Assembly: GCA_017893485.1 (NCBI GenBank)
Contig: CM030363.1
Coordinates: forward strand, 172,262,686 to 172,326,685
Direction of reading: 5' to 3'
DNA: 64,000 nucleotides
From: Hemerocallis citrina
Lineage: Eukaryota > Streptophyta > Magnoliopsida > Asparagales > Asphodelaceae
Positions 34,401 through 45,307 of this stretch are shown here, one piece after another. Under the pieces are notes generated by a model, which saw only the letters and a program-made list of their open reading frames with translations, searched no databases and was not told where the DNA came from. Position 1 is the first letter of the stretch; the number at the start of each line of letters is the position of its first letter. The translations under genes were made by a program, and so were the position numbers.

Positions 34401-34640
34401 TGAGTGGACTCTCGCCTCACTACTACTTATTCTGTATCAGATCCTGTACTTGTATTTGTGTTTTGGTTGCCTTTAGGATGGATGATGTAACCCACCCCCC
34501 AGGATTTTGTTGGGGGTTATGTTTTATTTCCTGCACTGTACTTTTACTTTCCCGGGACTTCGGGGTTGTTTATTAATCTCTTATTAATGAAACAGGGTGG
34601 CATTATTCCACCTTTTCCACAAAAAAAAAAAAAAAAAAAA
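31341..34640 (+). mobile_element. L1-type LINE, 5'-truncated, with poly-A tail
   Basis: The text enters inside the endonuclease domain, runs through a long ORF2, has a ~220-bp 3' UTR ending attaatgaaacagggtggc ... ccttttccac, and finishes in a 20-base A run (34621-34640). No target duplication is seen between the sequence after the A run (caaactcaaa) and the left side, where the LINE abuts LTR C. The left end is therefore a later break rather than a simple 5' truncation on insertion. Confidence 0.9.
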
Positions 34641-34724
34641 ACAAACTCAAATTAGTTGTCGTATTGACCGTTCCGGCCTTATATATGGTTCCCCCTGGTA
34701 ATATTTCACATATATCTATTGTAA

Positions 34725-34800
34725 ACTGATCTATTTTGTTTCGTTAATGATTATTAATGAAGTGGTGACGTGGTTACCTTTATTTTCAAAAAAATAAATA
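34725..34800 (+). mobile_element. short LINE 3'-tail fragment
   Basis: ttcgttaatgattattaatgaagtgg followed by an A-rich end (ttcaaaaaaataaataaaaa) repeats the design of the LINE 3' end at 34560-34640. It is probably a severely 5'-truncated copy. Confidence 0.4.
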
Positions 34801-34889
34801 AAAATATTTCGTGTATCTTTTATACTTAATATAAGAACATAAAGTATTAGAGATTTAATTTGTATTTTCAGTTTGGCTTTCGATATATA

Positions 34890-35616
34890 TAATGAGGTAA
34901 CCCACGCCCCCATCCCGCTCCTCCACCCCCGTTCACGTCGCCCCAACGCCACCACCGATCCACCTCCATAACCACTTCAACTCCTTCGCCTTCTTCCTCC
35001 GCCACCAATCCAAGCACCACGACCTTGCCTTCTTCCTCCTCCACTCCCGACCTCGATTCCATCCCAAACCCTAGCCTCGGCCTTCAACGCAGCATCCTCC
35101 GCCGGCGCTATTGCCTTCTGCCGTCGACGCTGCCCACCCGTCGTCGCACCTCCCCGTCGGCCAAGTCTACAGCCCTTGCTGTTGTTGCTGCCACTCTTAT
35201 CTTGTTGCTGCGTTGCTGTGTTCTTGGGTACTGTCCAACTCCAAGATCTGCGCTGAATTTTCTTCGCATTCGGTATACTCGTTCCCTTATTAAGTATTAG
35301 TGTTTTACTGCCATATTATCAGCATATTATTTAATTTGCCTGTCGACCACAAAATACTGAGATTGAGTGATCCACATGCTAGATTAGAGTACGAATCGGT
35401 ATTGCACTTTTTACTTGCTAAAACACGTAGGGATTTACTTATTGATTATAAGGTTGAATTATTAATTGGGAATGTTACATTTGATTCAATTCTTGAAAAC
35501 CCATCAAAGCTGTTAACTGTTAAAAATTTCGAACTTAGATCCGCACTTTCATGTTGGTAAAATTAGCCCATTAAAATTCTTCGAAATTCTCTATTTTAGG
35601 GTTGGTTTTACATTAA
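34890..35616 (+). repeat. old LTR fragment related to the gag-only element, opposite orientation
   Basis: Positions 35190-35616 are the reverse complement, with many changes, of 40857-41270 in the LTR of the gag-only element (shared tactgccatatta, tgtcgaccacaaaatactga, gagattgagtgatccacatg, ttagggttggttttaca). Positions 34890-35190 keep the C-rich leader composition of that LTR. The 60-91-codon open frames here come from the leader and are not genes. Confidence 0.75.
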
Positions 35617-36723
35617 TACTTTTTTTTTTGTTCTTTATCGAAAGTAAATTATGTGTATGTTCTTTTATTACAGGTTTAGAATGCCATACCCTTTGCAGTG
35701 GGGAAGTCCAACCTTTCATGCAGGAGATGCTTTTGCTATGATGGCTGCTTCCTTTGTTGCTCTTTTAGAGGTCTCTATGTTACGGCCCTTTTTTCTTTAA
35801 ATTAACCCAATGTTCTCTTTATCTACATTTTCCAATAAATCTATTGATTTTTTTTAATTTTATTTTTAGCTTTTAACACACTAGTTATCTCTAAGTTAAA
35901 AAGAAAATAGAAAGTATACTGAATATCAATTTTTATCTATCTGTGAGTAAGTTTTTTTGAGAAAGTTGGAGCAACTTTGATGACTACTTGGTGGATGGTG
36001 GTGGAATAAAGAGAGAACATACACAAAAAAAAAATAATTAAAAATTGAAAGGGTATTCCTGTCTTGTTGAGAAATGCAATAATTTTGTTTTTAGTTGTAA
36101 TTTATGTTGACCTCCCACGTATTTATGTTATTTTATGAACTTTGTGGAGGGCAAGCCTCGTACTTGTAGGAGAACAACTCCCTCATATAGGGTAGATGTA
36201 CTCATATTATGACTTTATATGGATGATCCAATCCATTCATTAAATTTATAATGTCATAAAACACATGTTATAAAAAATCAAGTTATTCGGAGGCTTCTTT
36301 CCCATGCATCACATAATGCCAAGTTGTTATACTATTGAAAAACTGTTCATTTATGGACAAACAATCTCTAAATAACTTGATATTTTTGAAATATTGGCAA
36401 ACTTAACAGTTGATTTGATCTATCTGTTTCCAAGTAACTTGAGACACTAGCATATGTCTTCTTAATTTGATGGAGGAAATATTTATTCTGATCAAACTAG
36501 AAGGTATACAAATCTAAGTGGCACCCCATATACATACTAAGTAATAATTTTAAGAACAATAGACATTCTATATTGACACTATAATTTATGTCTTTCACTT
36601 GTGACGTGCATATTCTAAGAGACCAAGTTTCCCTTCTTGATCAGATCAACATTATCATCATTTAAGGGAACTCGATCATTAATATTAGTTTTTCTAACCC
36701 AAACTATTTTACCTTGATCGTAG

Positions 36724-36796
36724 TCAACCGGTGCCATCATTGCTGCTGCAAGATTTTCAGGTGCCACGCCTGTGCCTCCTTCGCGTTGGCTGGCAG
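36724..36796 (+). pseudogene. NAT exon with the 14-nt deletion
   Basis: Acceptor tag|TCAACC and donor GGCAG|gtgata. It reads STGAIIAAARFSGATPVPPS, then loses the expected short VLSRGVG-type stretch before GWQ. Counting the missing 14 bases, the exon would be 87 nt (29 codons) and fit both neighbours' phases. Confidence 0.8.
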
Positions 36797-37972
36797 GTGA
36801 TAACTTATTTTACTCTTGGAAGTTAATCTTATTCTTTTAGCAACTTTCTTTTGAGTTGAGGTATATCTTATCCTGGTTGTTAATGCAAGCATTTGCTTTC
36901 AGGGAATAGGAATATTGTTGGCTGGAATGTTTGGTACTGTAAGTGGCTTATCAACATCAGTGTAATAATCTTCAAACTATTTAGATTTTTAAATTCTTAA
37001 GAAGAGTGAAATAGTTAAATAATTCTGTATTTTGAACAGTGAGAATGTTGGCCTATTGGGATTGACACGGATAGGGAGCAGAAGAGTTAGTCACATAGCA
37101 GCCGGTTTCATGCTCTTCTTCTCTATATTAGGTATCATAGTTATACAGAGTGATTGTAATCACTAACCTTTATAGATGAAGCACACCATTCACTGTGACT
37201 TTTATGTCATAAGGTACTTGTGTGATAAAGCAAGTAGTTTGGACTCATGTATTCCAATTTGTTCTATCATGAAAAATCATATATTTTGCAGCCATATGAA
37301 GGTATGATCAAGAGGCCTTCAAACAATTTAGTGGTCATGCACGTACATGTCATGACATGAAAATCATGGTGAATGGTGTAGATGTTCTGTTGGGGGTCCT
37401 GTCGATCGATTACAATACTCTATATGCACCTCATACTAATATGAGACTGTCTTCTTTCAATTATACATAATCTTTTCCCATTCCATTTTTACTGATTTTA
37501 TCCAATGTTTAACGCATTGTAATTTGATAATAATCAGGAAAGTTTGGGGCTGTGATCGCTTCTATTCCATTGCCTATTATTGCTGCTATCTACTGCATCC
37601 TTTTTGCATATACAGGTATGCAATTATAGTATGAACTGTTTTGGTGGAACCTTCACAAGTTTTTTTTCCTATCCTGTATATATTTTCAATTAGAGTATGT
37701 ATGTATTATTCTGCTAAATTTTCCCATCATATATACTGCCTTCTGTGGTTAGATCACTTTCTTTAGCATAAATTGTTGTTCTCTGTCATTATTAATTGAA
37801 AATATGTATGTAAGGTTAGTTTAAAGGTTTTTTAATTTCAGTGTCGGTATCAATTTCGGGCACCTAATTTTTGGCAGTTGCATCTCCGCTATCTATCAGC
37901 CTTTGGCTGGAGTTCCATATTTTTTAATTCATCTATAATTTAGCAGTTTTTGTCATACTTATTTTCTTAATC

Positions 37973-39003
37973 TGTAACACCCCCAATTAAGCTACCCTTC
38001 AATCCAACATGGAGTTTCTACGAGCCATCTTCATTGTCAAACACCTTACTGTGCATTAAGTAGAAACAAAGTTAAATTGCTTACTCATGGGTGAACTATC
38101 TAAAAATGGAAATCATGACTTCGGTGAGTTCTAACTCACACTCAATAATAAACCTTTTCAATACTTAGATTCTGGATATAACCAAAACAAGTGCATATAT
38201 GCATTTAGAGAAATGCTACGAGTACTTCTAGTTGTACCCAATATTTTATTTGATGTATTGGATTTCTACGTGGAATTCAATTGGACAGACTATTATCATT
38301 TGTATAATCAAAGAGAATAATTTAAATTACTGATATTTGATTAGATGATGACGCACACTATAATTGTTCATGCCAAATATATATATAAAGACGTGCATTG
38401 CATGTGTAAATTACTAATTATTTTTAATTAGAAACAGATAAACATGATATTTACTTTAAAGCTGAAACTATTTCATAAAACTCATCTCAAATACATGTGA
38501 CTGTACCAAAATCAAAATAAAGCATTTAAATTTTTTTTCTTCCTGATTAATTTCTAAGCATTGAAGAAAACAACTTACCTCATTTATGAAGAAACCCTTT
38601 TGTTTTATACCTAATTTTTCATTTTTTCCCTTCATGATCCAAAAGCTCCTCCTATCTTCTTCTTATAGTTTCAGAAATTTCCCCTAAACTCTCCTTCTTT
38701 CTCTATGTTATTTCAAAGGTAAATGAGAATAGGATTTGATGAGCTCTCATGATAAAAATGACACTTAAAATTCTCAAGATTTAGATATATGCCACATTAG
38801 TCTTGTCTTGGACACTTGTCCTTAATTGGTATTTAAAAAACATAAAATTTTGCTCATGTACCTCATCCTCTCTTGATTTTCCAGTTTTATCCATATTAGT
38901 CCATATTACGTGTAGGTCATGAAAATTTGACAAGTTGCGCAGTATTCATACCTTTTCTTAATAGCATTTATTTATTTATTTTCTTAAAAATTGGGATATT
39001 ACA
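37973..39003 (-). mobile_element. solo gypsy LTR in NAT intron
   Basis: The ends TGTAACACCCCCAATT (37973) and AATTGGGATATTACA (39003) mirror each other like the other gypsy LTRs here. Flanking bases taatc (37968-37972) and taatt (39004-39008) are a nearly matching 5-bp duplication. There is no internal region, so LTR-LTR recombination probably removed it. Strand is inferred from the pyrimidine-rich leader at 38580-38720. Confidence 0.65.
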
Positions 39004-39394
39004 TAATTCATGATTATATAAAGTTCTAATTCATGTACATAATCGAATAGTTCATTCATTCCGTGGACTCTAAAATGCTTCATAAGATATGTTCGATTCA
39101 CATAATTTTGTATAAATGATGTTATCATGCTAATTAATACCCACTAAAAGGTTGTTTGAATTGCCTGCGTTATATCGAATAACTATAAGACAATATATAT
39201 TGGAATATGCACTTTTATCATGGTTTCAGTAGAAAGTTCAATTCTGTTTCAAAAAAGTAGAAATCTAACTAAACCTTAACACTAATATACTTAGGAACTG
39301 CCATGCATGCCTCTGTTGGTATGCCAACACACTAAATCCTTTGAATCGTCATATCAAAAGTTTCAAATAGACGTTGGGATCTAAACTTCATAAT

Positions 39395-39483
39395 CCTTAT
39401 TTTTGTTTGTTTGTTTCGTTAATTTTTTTTTAATGAAACAGGGGAGGGGGGGCAATTGCCAACCTTTTACGATAAAAAAAAAA
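39395..39483 (+). mobile_element. LINE 3'-tail fragment in NAT intron
   Basis: ttcgttaattttttttttaatgaaac-like text, then ccaaccttttacgat and an A run, parallels the tail of the LINE at 31341-34640 (taatgaaacagggtggc ... ccttttccac then A run). It is a very short 5'-truncated insertion. Confidence 0.5.
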
Positions 39484-40339
39484 TGTTTCAAATAGACTAA
39501 GTATAGTAGTTTAATTCAGAAGGCTTCTTCAGTGATAATTTTTAGAACTCCTGCTTAGACTAAACATAACATAGCAATTCATTGTTTCTATTAGTATCTC
39601 GGTTCTGCCTTTGCTTGGGGTATTTGCCTTTGAGTCATATAAACTATAGACAAGAGAAGGGCCTACCGTCAATCACAATTGGCCCCTTACCTTATTGGAC
39701 ATGTTTAAGCTCGTGAAACTAAGGAGAAAAGATTGTTGGAGTATTCAAACTTTGTAATTTGTTATTGATCTCCATCTGTTTCATCTTAATTTGATACCTT
39801 ATTAGACATCTTCGCGCAATAAAAAAAAAAGTGAAAATTTGATGTTTTGTAAATTTAAATTCAAGTCATTTTAAAAAAACTGCTATTGAATGATGATGTC
39901 TGCTCTTTCTATTTTTTTTCTTTTATAATCTATAATTCTTATTGCTGACTTATTGTTGTTCAAGCAGCTTCTGCAGGGTTTGGTTTTCTTCAGTTCTGCA
40001 ATCTCAATAGTTTGAGGACAAAATTTATTTTAGGGTTTTCTCTGTTCATGGGCTTATCAGTGGCACAGTACTTCAGAGAACATGGGTTTTTAGCTGGTAA
40101 TGGCCCTGTTCATACTCACCTACAATCGGTATGTTGGTGTTCCATCATGTTATTTTTCTTATGATAATCCTCTTAGATAATCAAATACTTTCTGAGTATT
40201 TAGAGATACTTTTAGTCCTTAATAATTGTAGTTAGGATAATTTGCAGGGTATCCTGCTAAAAAGTTTCACAAAAGATAATAGCACTTGAAATTTGCTTTT
40301 CAATTTGTGTAAACCATAAAAGGATTATATACATATATA

Positions 40340-40752
40340 GAGAGAGAGGCAAGAGGATGGGAGGGTCTTATGCCATAGGAGAAAATTTTCTCATATGGTG
40401 CACTAAACACTCATTCTCCGCAACCAAAATTCACAATCCGCGCCATTTAAGTTGATCTTCATATCATCAAAAACATAGAGTGAAGAAAAATTACTCAATT
40501 TGAAAATGTTTTATTCATTCATCACGAGGTTACAAAATGATGAGCGAATTTTTCTGCAATATAACTATTGCGATCAATAAATACATAGACAAAACACATT
40601 CACCTTTGATAATATTTTATCCTCTTATGTTGTATGGCATGTTGAACACTTTGAACAGTGTGGGTCATGCATTTGGAAGGACGGGGAATAATTTTTTAAG
40701 GTGCGATAGGAGGAAATCTCCTCCTATGCCCCATTTTCTTCCATTTTCTCAT
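40340..40752. mobile_element. possible MITE remnant
   Basis: The left text (gatgggagggtcttatgcca, taggagaaaattttctcat) and right text (taggaggaaatctcctccta, tgccccattttcttcc) are loosely inverted copies, and TA-rich DNA flanks them. The arms are imperfect, so this is a weak call. Confidence 0.3.
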
Positions 40753-40849
40753 GTATATATATTAGTTAATAAAAACCCCTTCAACTATTTCTCATTCTTT
40801 ATAAACCTCCATCAACTATATTTTTTCTTTAAAACCTCCTCAAACTTAG

Positions 40850-42016
40850 TGATGTAAAACCAACCCTAAAATAGAGAATTTTCCAAGAATCTTAATGGGT
40901 TAATTTTACCAACATGAAAGTGCGGATTTAGATTGGATATTTTTAACAGTTAACAGGTTCGATGGGTTTTCAAGAATTGAATCAAATGCTAACAGTCCCA
41001 ATTAATAATTCAACCTCAATCAATAATTAAATTCCTATATATTAGCAAGTAATAAGTCCAATATCGATTTGTACTCTAATCTAGCATGTGGATCACTCAA
41101 TCTCAGTATTTTGTGGTCGACAGTCAAATCAGATAATATACTAGATGATAAAGCAGTAAAGCACAAATATTAATAAAGGAAAGAGTATACCGAGTGTGAA
41201 GAAAACCAACAGAGATCTCGGAGTTGGGCAGCAACTAGGATCTCAGCAACGCAGCGAACAAAGGCAGCAACGAAGCCTACGTGGTGGGCAGATCTGATCG
41301 TCGGCGCTGAGGGGAGATGGCGAGCGGGACGGCGGCGGCGACGTCAGCAAGGGGTTGGCGATGGGTCAAGGAGCCGGGCGAAGGTGAGGGAGGAAGGTAG
41401 CGGGTGATGATTAATGGGTTTGGGAGCTGTGGTTGGGGTTCGGTGAAGGGATTTGGAGATCGGGAGAGGAGGAAGGGGGCGATGCTGATGGAGACGGGGC
41501 GACGGCTGTGGTAGAGAGGGTTTGGGCGTTGTCGAGGTCGGGATAGGGGAAAACTGGAGAAGTGAAGGTTGGGTTTAGTTTTCTTCTTCTTCTCTTTTGA
41601 TCGGGATCTGAAGCTTACAAAGGAGAAGGTTGGGGAAGAAGGTGTCGATGGCGGCTAGTATAAGGGAATTGTGCTTAGGGTTTTAGTATTTGGGAATTAG
41701 GATTTGTATTAGGGATGTTTAAGTTGGGATAGGTTTTAGAATTAATCACTAATTCTAAAATTGATTAGGATTTATCACAAATCCTAATTTGGATCTCAAT
41801 TGTATCACACAAAGGAGAGGGGAAGAGCAAAAACTCAACACAATTTTTTTTGATCAATAATGGCATGTCTTTCTCATTCATCTCAGGGCCTTTAAATAGG
41901 CTCAATTACATCTTGAAACACATCTCCAAAATATTCTCAGAATCTAAAAATTACAAAAAAGATTACATAAAATGGAAATAAAATAAAAATCCTAAACTGT
42001 AAAGATGTCCTCATCA
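40850..42016 (-). repeat. 3' LTR of the gag-only element
   Basis: Contains a GC-rich zone (41280-41560) unlike its surroundings, and the TATA-like complement of ctttaaatagg (41890-41900) near the LTR start on the element strand. The element-strand polypurine stretch cccggagagaa lies just inside, at 42017-42027. Confidence 0.9.
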
Positions 42017-42153
42017 TTCTCTCCGGGTGGGAGAGAGCTCGACCCAGTCGAGTCAAAATCAGTGATCATGTCATCGTGCTCCAAAAGATCTAGATCCAGT
42101 TGCGGGAGCTCCTCACGACCACTGCAAGTGTCATCCGAGTTCGGCTTATTTTT

Positions 42154-43851
42154 CTACCTTACCAAATACTTGTGCATACCACCATCTCTAGTAGAGATTA
42201 TCTGATCATCTAAAATATTATCCAATTCTTCTGTTGATGGGTAAGTAATATCTGGTAGTGGAGGTAATGGGGGAATCTCACCATTAGGCTGCAGGGTAGG
42301 CTCATCTATAAGAAAATTTCTAGGGTTGAATTTTGAGCCTTCATAAAGTACTAGATCCTCAATATTGAAAATTTTACTTATGCCAAAACCTTCAGGAAGG
42401 TCAACGACATAGGTACTATTATTGATTGCATGTAGAATCTTAAATGGGCCTGCAGCACGTATGTTCAAGTTCTTAACGGGTCCAACAGGAAACCGTTCCG
42501 GATGAATCCGAACCATCACTTCGTCACCAATATCAAAAGTTATAAATTTCCTTCTAGTATCTGCTATTAACTTGTAGTTAAAATTATTCTCATTAAGTTC
42601 CTTGGAAATTTCTCTATGCAAGTCATGAATATTATATGCAAATGTGGGTGCAGACTCTGTGACTTTGTGATGTTCTAATACATGAGTAGAATCTATGGGT
42701 TGCCAAGTGACTTGGGAAGGAATGGGTGTCTCGGGTGTACTCAATAGAGGTGACTGGATAGGCTGAATACAATTGAGAGACTGGTCATCCTCTTTTTCAT
42801 CAAAGTCATCACTTATATTAGGTTCATAGGTAAACTCATTGTCGGGCTCATCAGCGATGATTGCGGTACCCTCTACTATATTAATCCTACTTGGACTAGG
42901 ACAGTTGCCAGCAACATGACCATATCCTTTACATTTATAGCACTTAGTGAGAGGGTCAATCTTACTGTAATCTCTTTCGGTATTCTTACCCTTATGTTCA
43001 TCTCTATGTGAATTGAAATTTGAATTAGGTTTGTTGGGGTAAGATTTGTTAGGGTACTGAGGAGAGGAGTGCTCAGGTCTAGAGGGGTCAGGAGGATTCA
43101 TTCTAGAGGAATGATCCATCGAATCGCTGGACTTGTAATGGGAACTAGCTTTAAGAGAATCCATATCGAGGACTAGAGCGTAGGCTGCCGCTATTGAGTC
43201 CACATTTCTATAGATTAGCTCGTTCCTAAGATCGGCTCGTAATCCAGCCCTGAACCTAGAGAGAGTTTGTTCTTCACTCTCTTTACCTAACGCATTGCAC
43301 CGAATAAGGAAGTCATCGAATTTATCAACATATTGTTGTGTGGATTTACTTCCTTGATACAATTGGTTCCACGAATCTAGCAATCGGGTGTGGAACGATA
43401 ACGGTACATACCTCTCAGTGAGCTTCTCTTTCATTGCCTCCCAAGTGGCTATGGGTGCCAGGCCTCGGCCTCTGCGGGCATGTTCAAGATTGGTCCAATG
43501 TTGTTGAGCTTTACCCGTTAATTTCATAGTTGCAAATTTAACTTTAAGGGCTTCGCTCATGTCGAACCACACAAAATAGTGGTCCATGGCACGGACCCAA
43601 TCAAGGTAAGCTTGGGGTTCCATGTGGCCTTCAAATTGGGGAACGTCAGCCTTAACGTTCTTTTTATATTGTTCGTCAGGGTCACGTTCTTGACGTCGAT
43701 CGTCATGAACATTTCCTTGAGGGATCTGACGATGGCCATGAAGCTCAGGGACAATGTTTTGATTTAGCTCCACTTTCTCAAGCCTCTGATTGATATTGGC
43801 AAGAGTTGCTTGGATGGCAGCTAGGGTAGCGGAGATATCAGGATTGTCCAT
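42154..43851 (-). CDS. gag fused to integrase C-terminal tail (565 aa)
   Basis: The start MDNPDISATLAAIQATLANI forms a coiled-coil-like lead (residues 5-30). The gag capsid domain covers about 65-230 (PQFEGHMEPQAYLDWVRAMD, TWEAMKEKLTERYVP, QQYVDKFDDFLIRC). A CCHC knuckle, CYKCKGYGHVAGNC, is at 304-317. An acidic linker follows, then at about 405-505 an integrase-type C-terminal domain: HREISKELNENNFNYKLIAD, FDIGDEVMVRIHPERFPVGP, AAGPFKILHAINNSTYVVDL and ISKIFNIEDLVLYEG. The ORF ends KYLVR at a TAG that stands where Trp is expected. The frame stays open for about 55 more codons (KNKPNSDDT, then EELPQLDLDLLE) to a stop in the LTR. Protease, RT, RNase H and integrase core are missing between residues 318 and 404. 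The ORF is otherwise undamaged. Confidence 0.9.
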   Translation of the reverse strand: MDNPDISATLAAIQATLANINQRLEKVELNQNIVPELHGHRQIPQGNVHDDRRQERDPDEQYKKNVKADVPQFEGHMEPQAYLDWVRAMDHYFVWFDMSEALKVKFATMKLTGKAQQHWTNLEHARRGRGLAPIATWEAMKEKLTERYVPLSFHTRLLDSWNQLYQGSKSTQQYVDKFDDFLIRCNALGKESEEQTLSRFRAGLRADLRNELIYRNVDSIAAAYALVLDMDSLKASSHYKSSDSMDHSSRMNPPDPSRPEHSSPQYPNKSYPNKPNSNFNSHRDEHKGKNTERDYSKIDPLTKCYKCKGYGHVAGNCPSPSRINIVEGTAIIADEPDNEFTYEPNISDDFDEKEDDQSLNCIQPIQSPLLSTPETPIPSQVTWQPIDSTHVLEHHKVTESAPTFAYNIHDLHREISKELNENNFNYKLIADTRRKFITFDIGDEVMVRIHPERFPVGPVKNLNIRAAGPFKILHAINNSTYVVDLPEGFGISKIFNIEDLVLYEGSKFNPRNFLIDEPTLQPNGEIPPLPPLPDITYPSTEELDNILDDQIISTRDGGMHKYLVR

Positions 43852-43979
43852 TTCAGGTCTGGGAAGTCTAGGGTTCCTAATTGGGTGATAGTGGAAGGGC
43901 TAGGAAAGGCTCTTCAGGGTCTGTGATGGTGCTGCGAAGACGCATTCACCAAAAGTGGAAACTATGGGGTGTGTTCTAA

Positions 43980-44051
43980 TTTTTTTTTTTTTTTTTAAAT
44001 GATTCTGAACTAAGCTAAAATAAAATAAAAATAAAATAAAATAAAATAAAA
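43980..44051. repeat. A/T-rich simple repeat in the leader
   Basis: A 17-base T run and then (aaaat)n / aaaataaaat units lie between the PBS and the gag start. Confidence 0.8.
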
Positions 44052-44120
44052 GACTACACGATACTAAATGAATGCAAAAATGATGCCTACGATGCAAGAA
44101 CTAAGGTTAAAAGAACTTTC

Positions 44121-44132
44121 GCTCTGATACCA
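44121..44132 (-). other. primer-binding site of the gag-only element
   Basis: The plus strand gctctgatacca is the complement of TGGTATCAGAGC (initiator tRNA-Met), three bases from the LTR end at 44136. Confidence 0.9.
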
Positions 44133-44135
44133 AAA

Positions 44136-45307
44136 TGATGTAAAACCAACCCTAAAATAGAGAATTTTCCAAGAATCTTAATGGGTTAATTTTACCAACA
44201 TGAAAGTGCGGATTTAGATTGGATATTTTTAACAGTTAACAGGTTCGATGGGTTTTCAAGAATTGAATCAAATGCTAACAGTCCCAATTAATAATTCAAC
44301 CTCAATCAATAATTAAATTCCTATATGTTAGCAAGTAATAAGTCCAATATCGATTTGTACTCTAATCTAGCATGTGGATCACTCAATCTCAGTATTTTGT
44401 GGTCGACAGTCAAATCAGATAATATACTAGATGATAAGGCAGTAAAGCACAAATATTAATAAAGGAAAGAGTATACCGAGTGTGAAGAAAACCAACAGAG
44501 ATCTCGGAGTTGGGCAGCAACTAGGATCTCAGCAACGCAGCGAACAAAGGCAGCAACGAAGCCTACGTGGTGGGCAGATCTGATCGTCGGCGCTGAGGGG
44601 AGACGGCGAGCGGGACGGCGGCGGCGACGTCAGCAAGGGGCTGGCGATGGGTCAGGGAGCCGGGCGAAGGTGAGGGAGGAAGGTAGCGGGTGATGATTAA
44701 TGGGTTTGGGAGCTGTGGTTGGGGTTCGGTGAAGGGATTTGGAGATCGGGAGAGGAGGAGGAAGGGGGCGATGCTGATGGAGACGGGGCGACGGCTGTGG
44801 TAGAGAGGGTTTGGGCGTTGTCGAGGTCGGGATAGGGGAAAACTGGAGAAGTGAAGGTTGGGTTTAGTTTTCTTCTTCTTTTCTTTTGATCGGGATCTGA
44901 AGCTTACAAAGGAGAAGGTTGGGGAAAAAGGTGTCGATGGCGGCTAGTATAAGGGAATTGTGCTTAGGGTTTTAGTATTTGGGAATTAGGATTTGTATTA
45001 GGGATGTTTAAGTTGGGATAGGTTTTAGAATTAATCACTAATTCTAAAATTGATTAGGATTTATCACAAACCCTAATTTGGACCTCAATTGTATCACACA
45101 AAGGAGAGAGGGGAAGAGCAAAAACTCAACACAATTTTTTTTGATCAATAATGGCATGTCTTTCTCATTCATCTCAGGGCCTTTAAATAGGCTCAATTAC
45201 ATCTTGAAACACATCTCCAAAATATTCTCAGAATCTAAAAATTACAAAAAAGATTACATAAAATGGAAATAAAATAAAAATCCTAAACTGTAAAGATGTC
45301 CTCATCA
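44136..45307 (-). repeat. 5' LTR of the gag-only element
   Basis: Near-identical partner of 40850-42016. The TATA-like complement of ctttaaatagg is at about 45181-45191, so U3 is short (about 120 bp) and the GC-rich zone would be transcribed leader. Confidence 0.9.

Larger units (their letters stand above)
40850..45307 (-). mobile_element. young non-autonomous gypsy-derived element carrying gag only (TR-GAG type)
   Basis: LTRs 40850-42016 (1167 bp) and 44136-45307 (1172 bp) start TGATGTAAAACC and end TCCTCATCA on the plus strand. CTTAG duplicates flank it (40845-40849, 45308-45312). The PBS beside the right LTR sets the minus orientation. I count nine substitutions and two small indels (3 and 2 bases) between LTRs, which accounts exactly for the length difference. 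The interior holds one long ORF, gag joined to an integrase tail; protease, RT, RNase H and integrase core are absent. It must rely on enzymes supplied by a partner element. Confidence 0.9.

Noticed and set aside
35025..35300. 91-codon plus-strand ORF rich in Ser/Arg
   Set aside because: Matches the C-rich leader zone of an LTR fragment, not a gene; no NAT N-terminal motifs.
25937..35673. Missing 5' exons of the NAT gene
   Set aside because: Looked for the QHYLVMLG-type and other N-terminal NAT motifs on the plus strand and found none.
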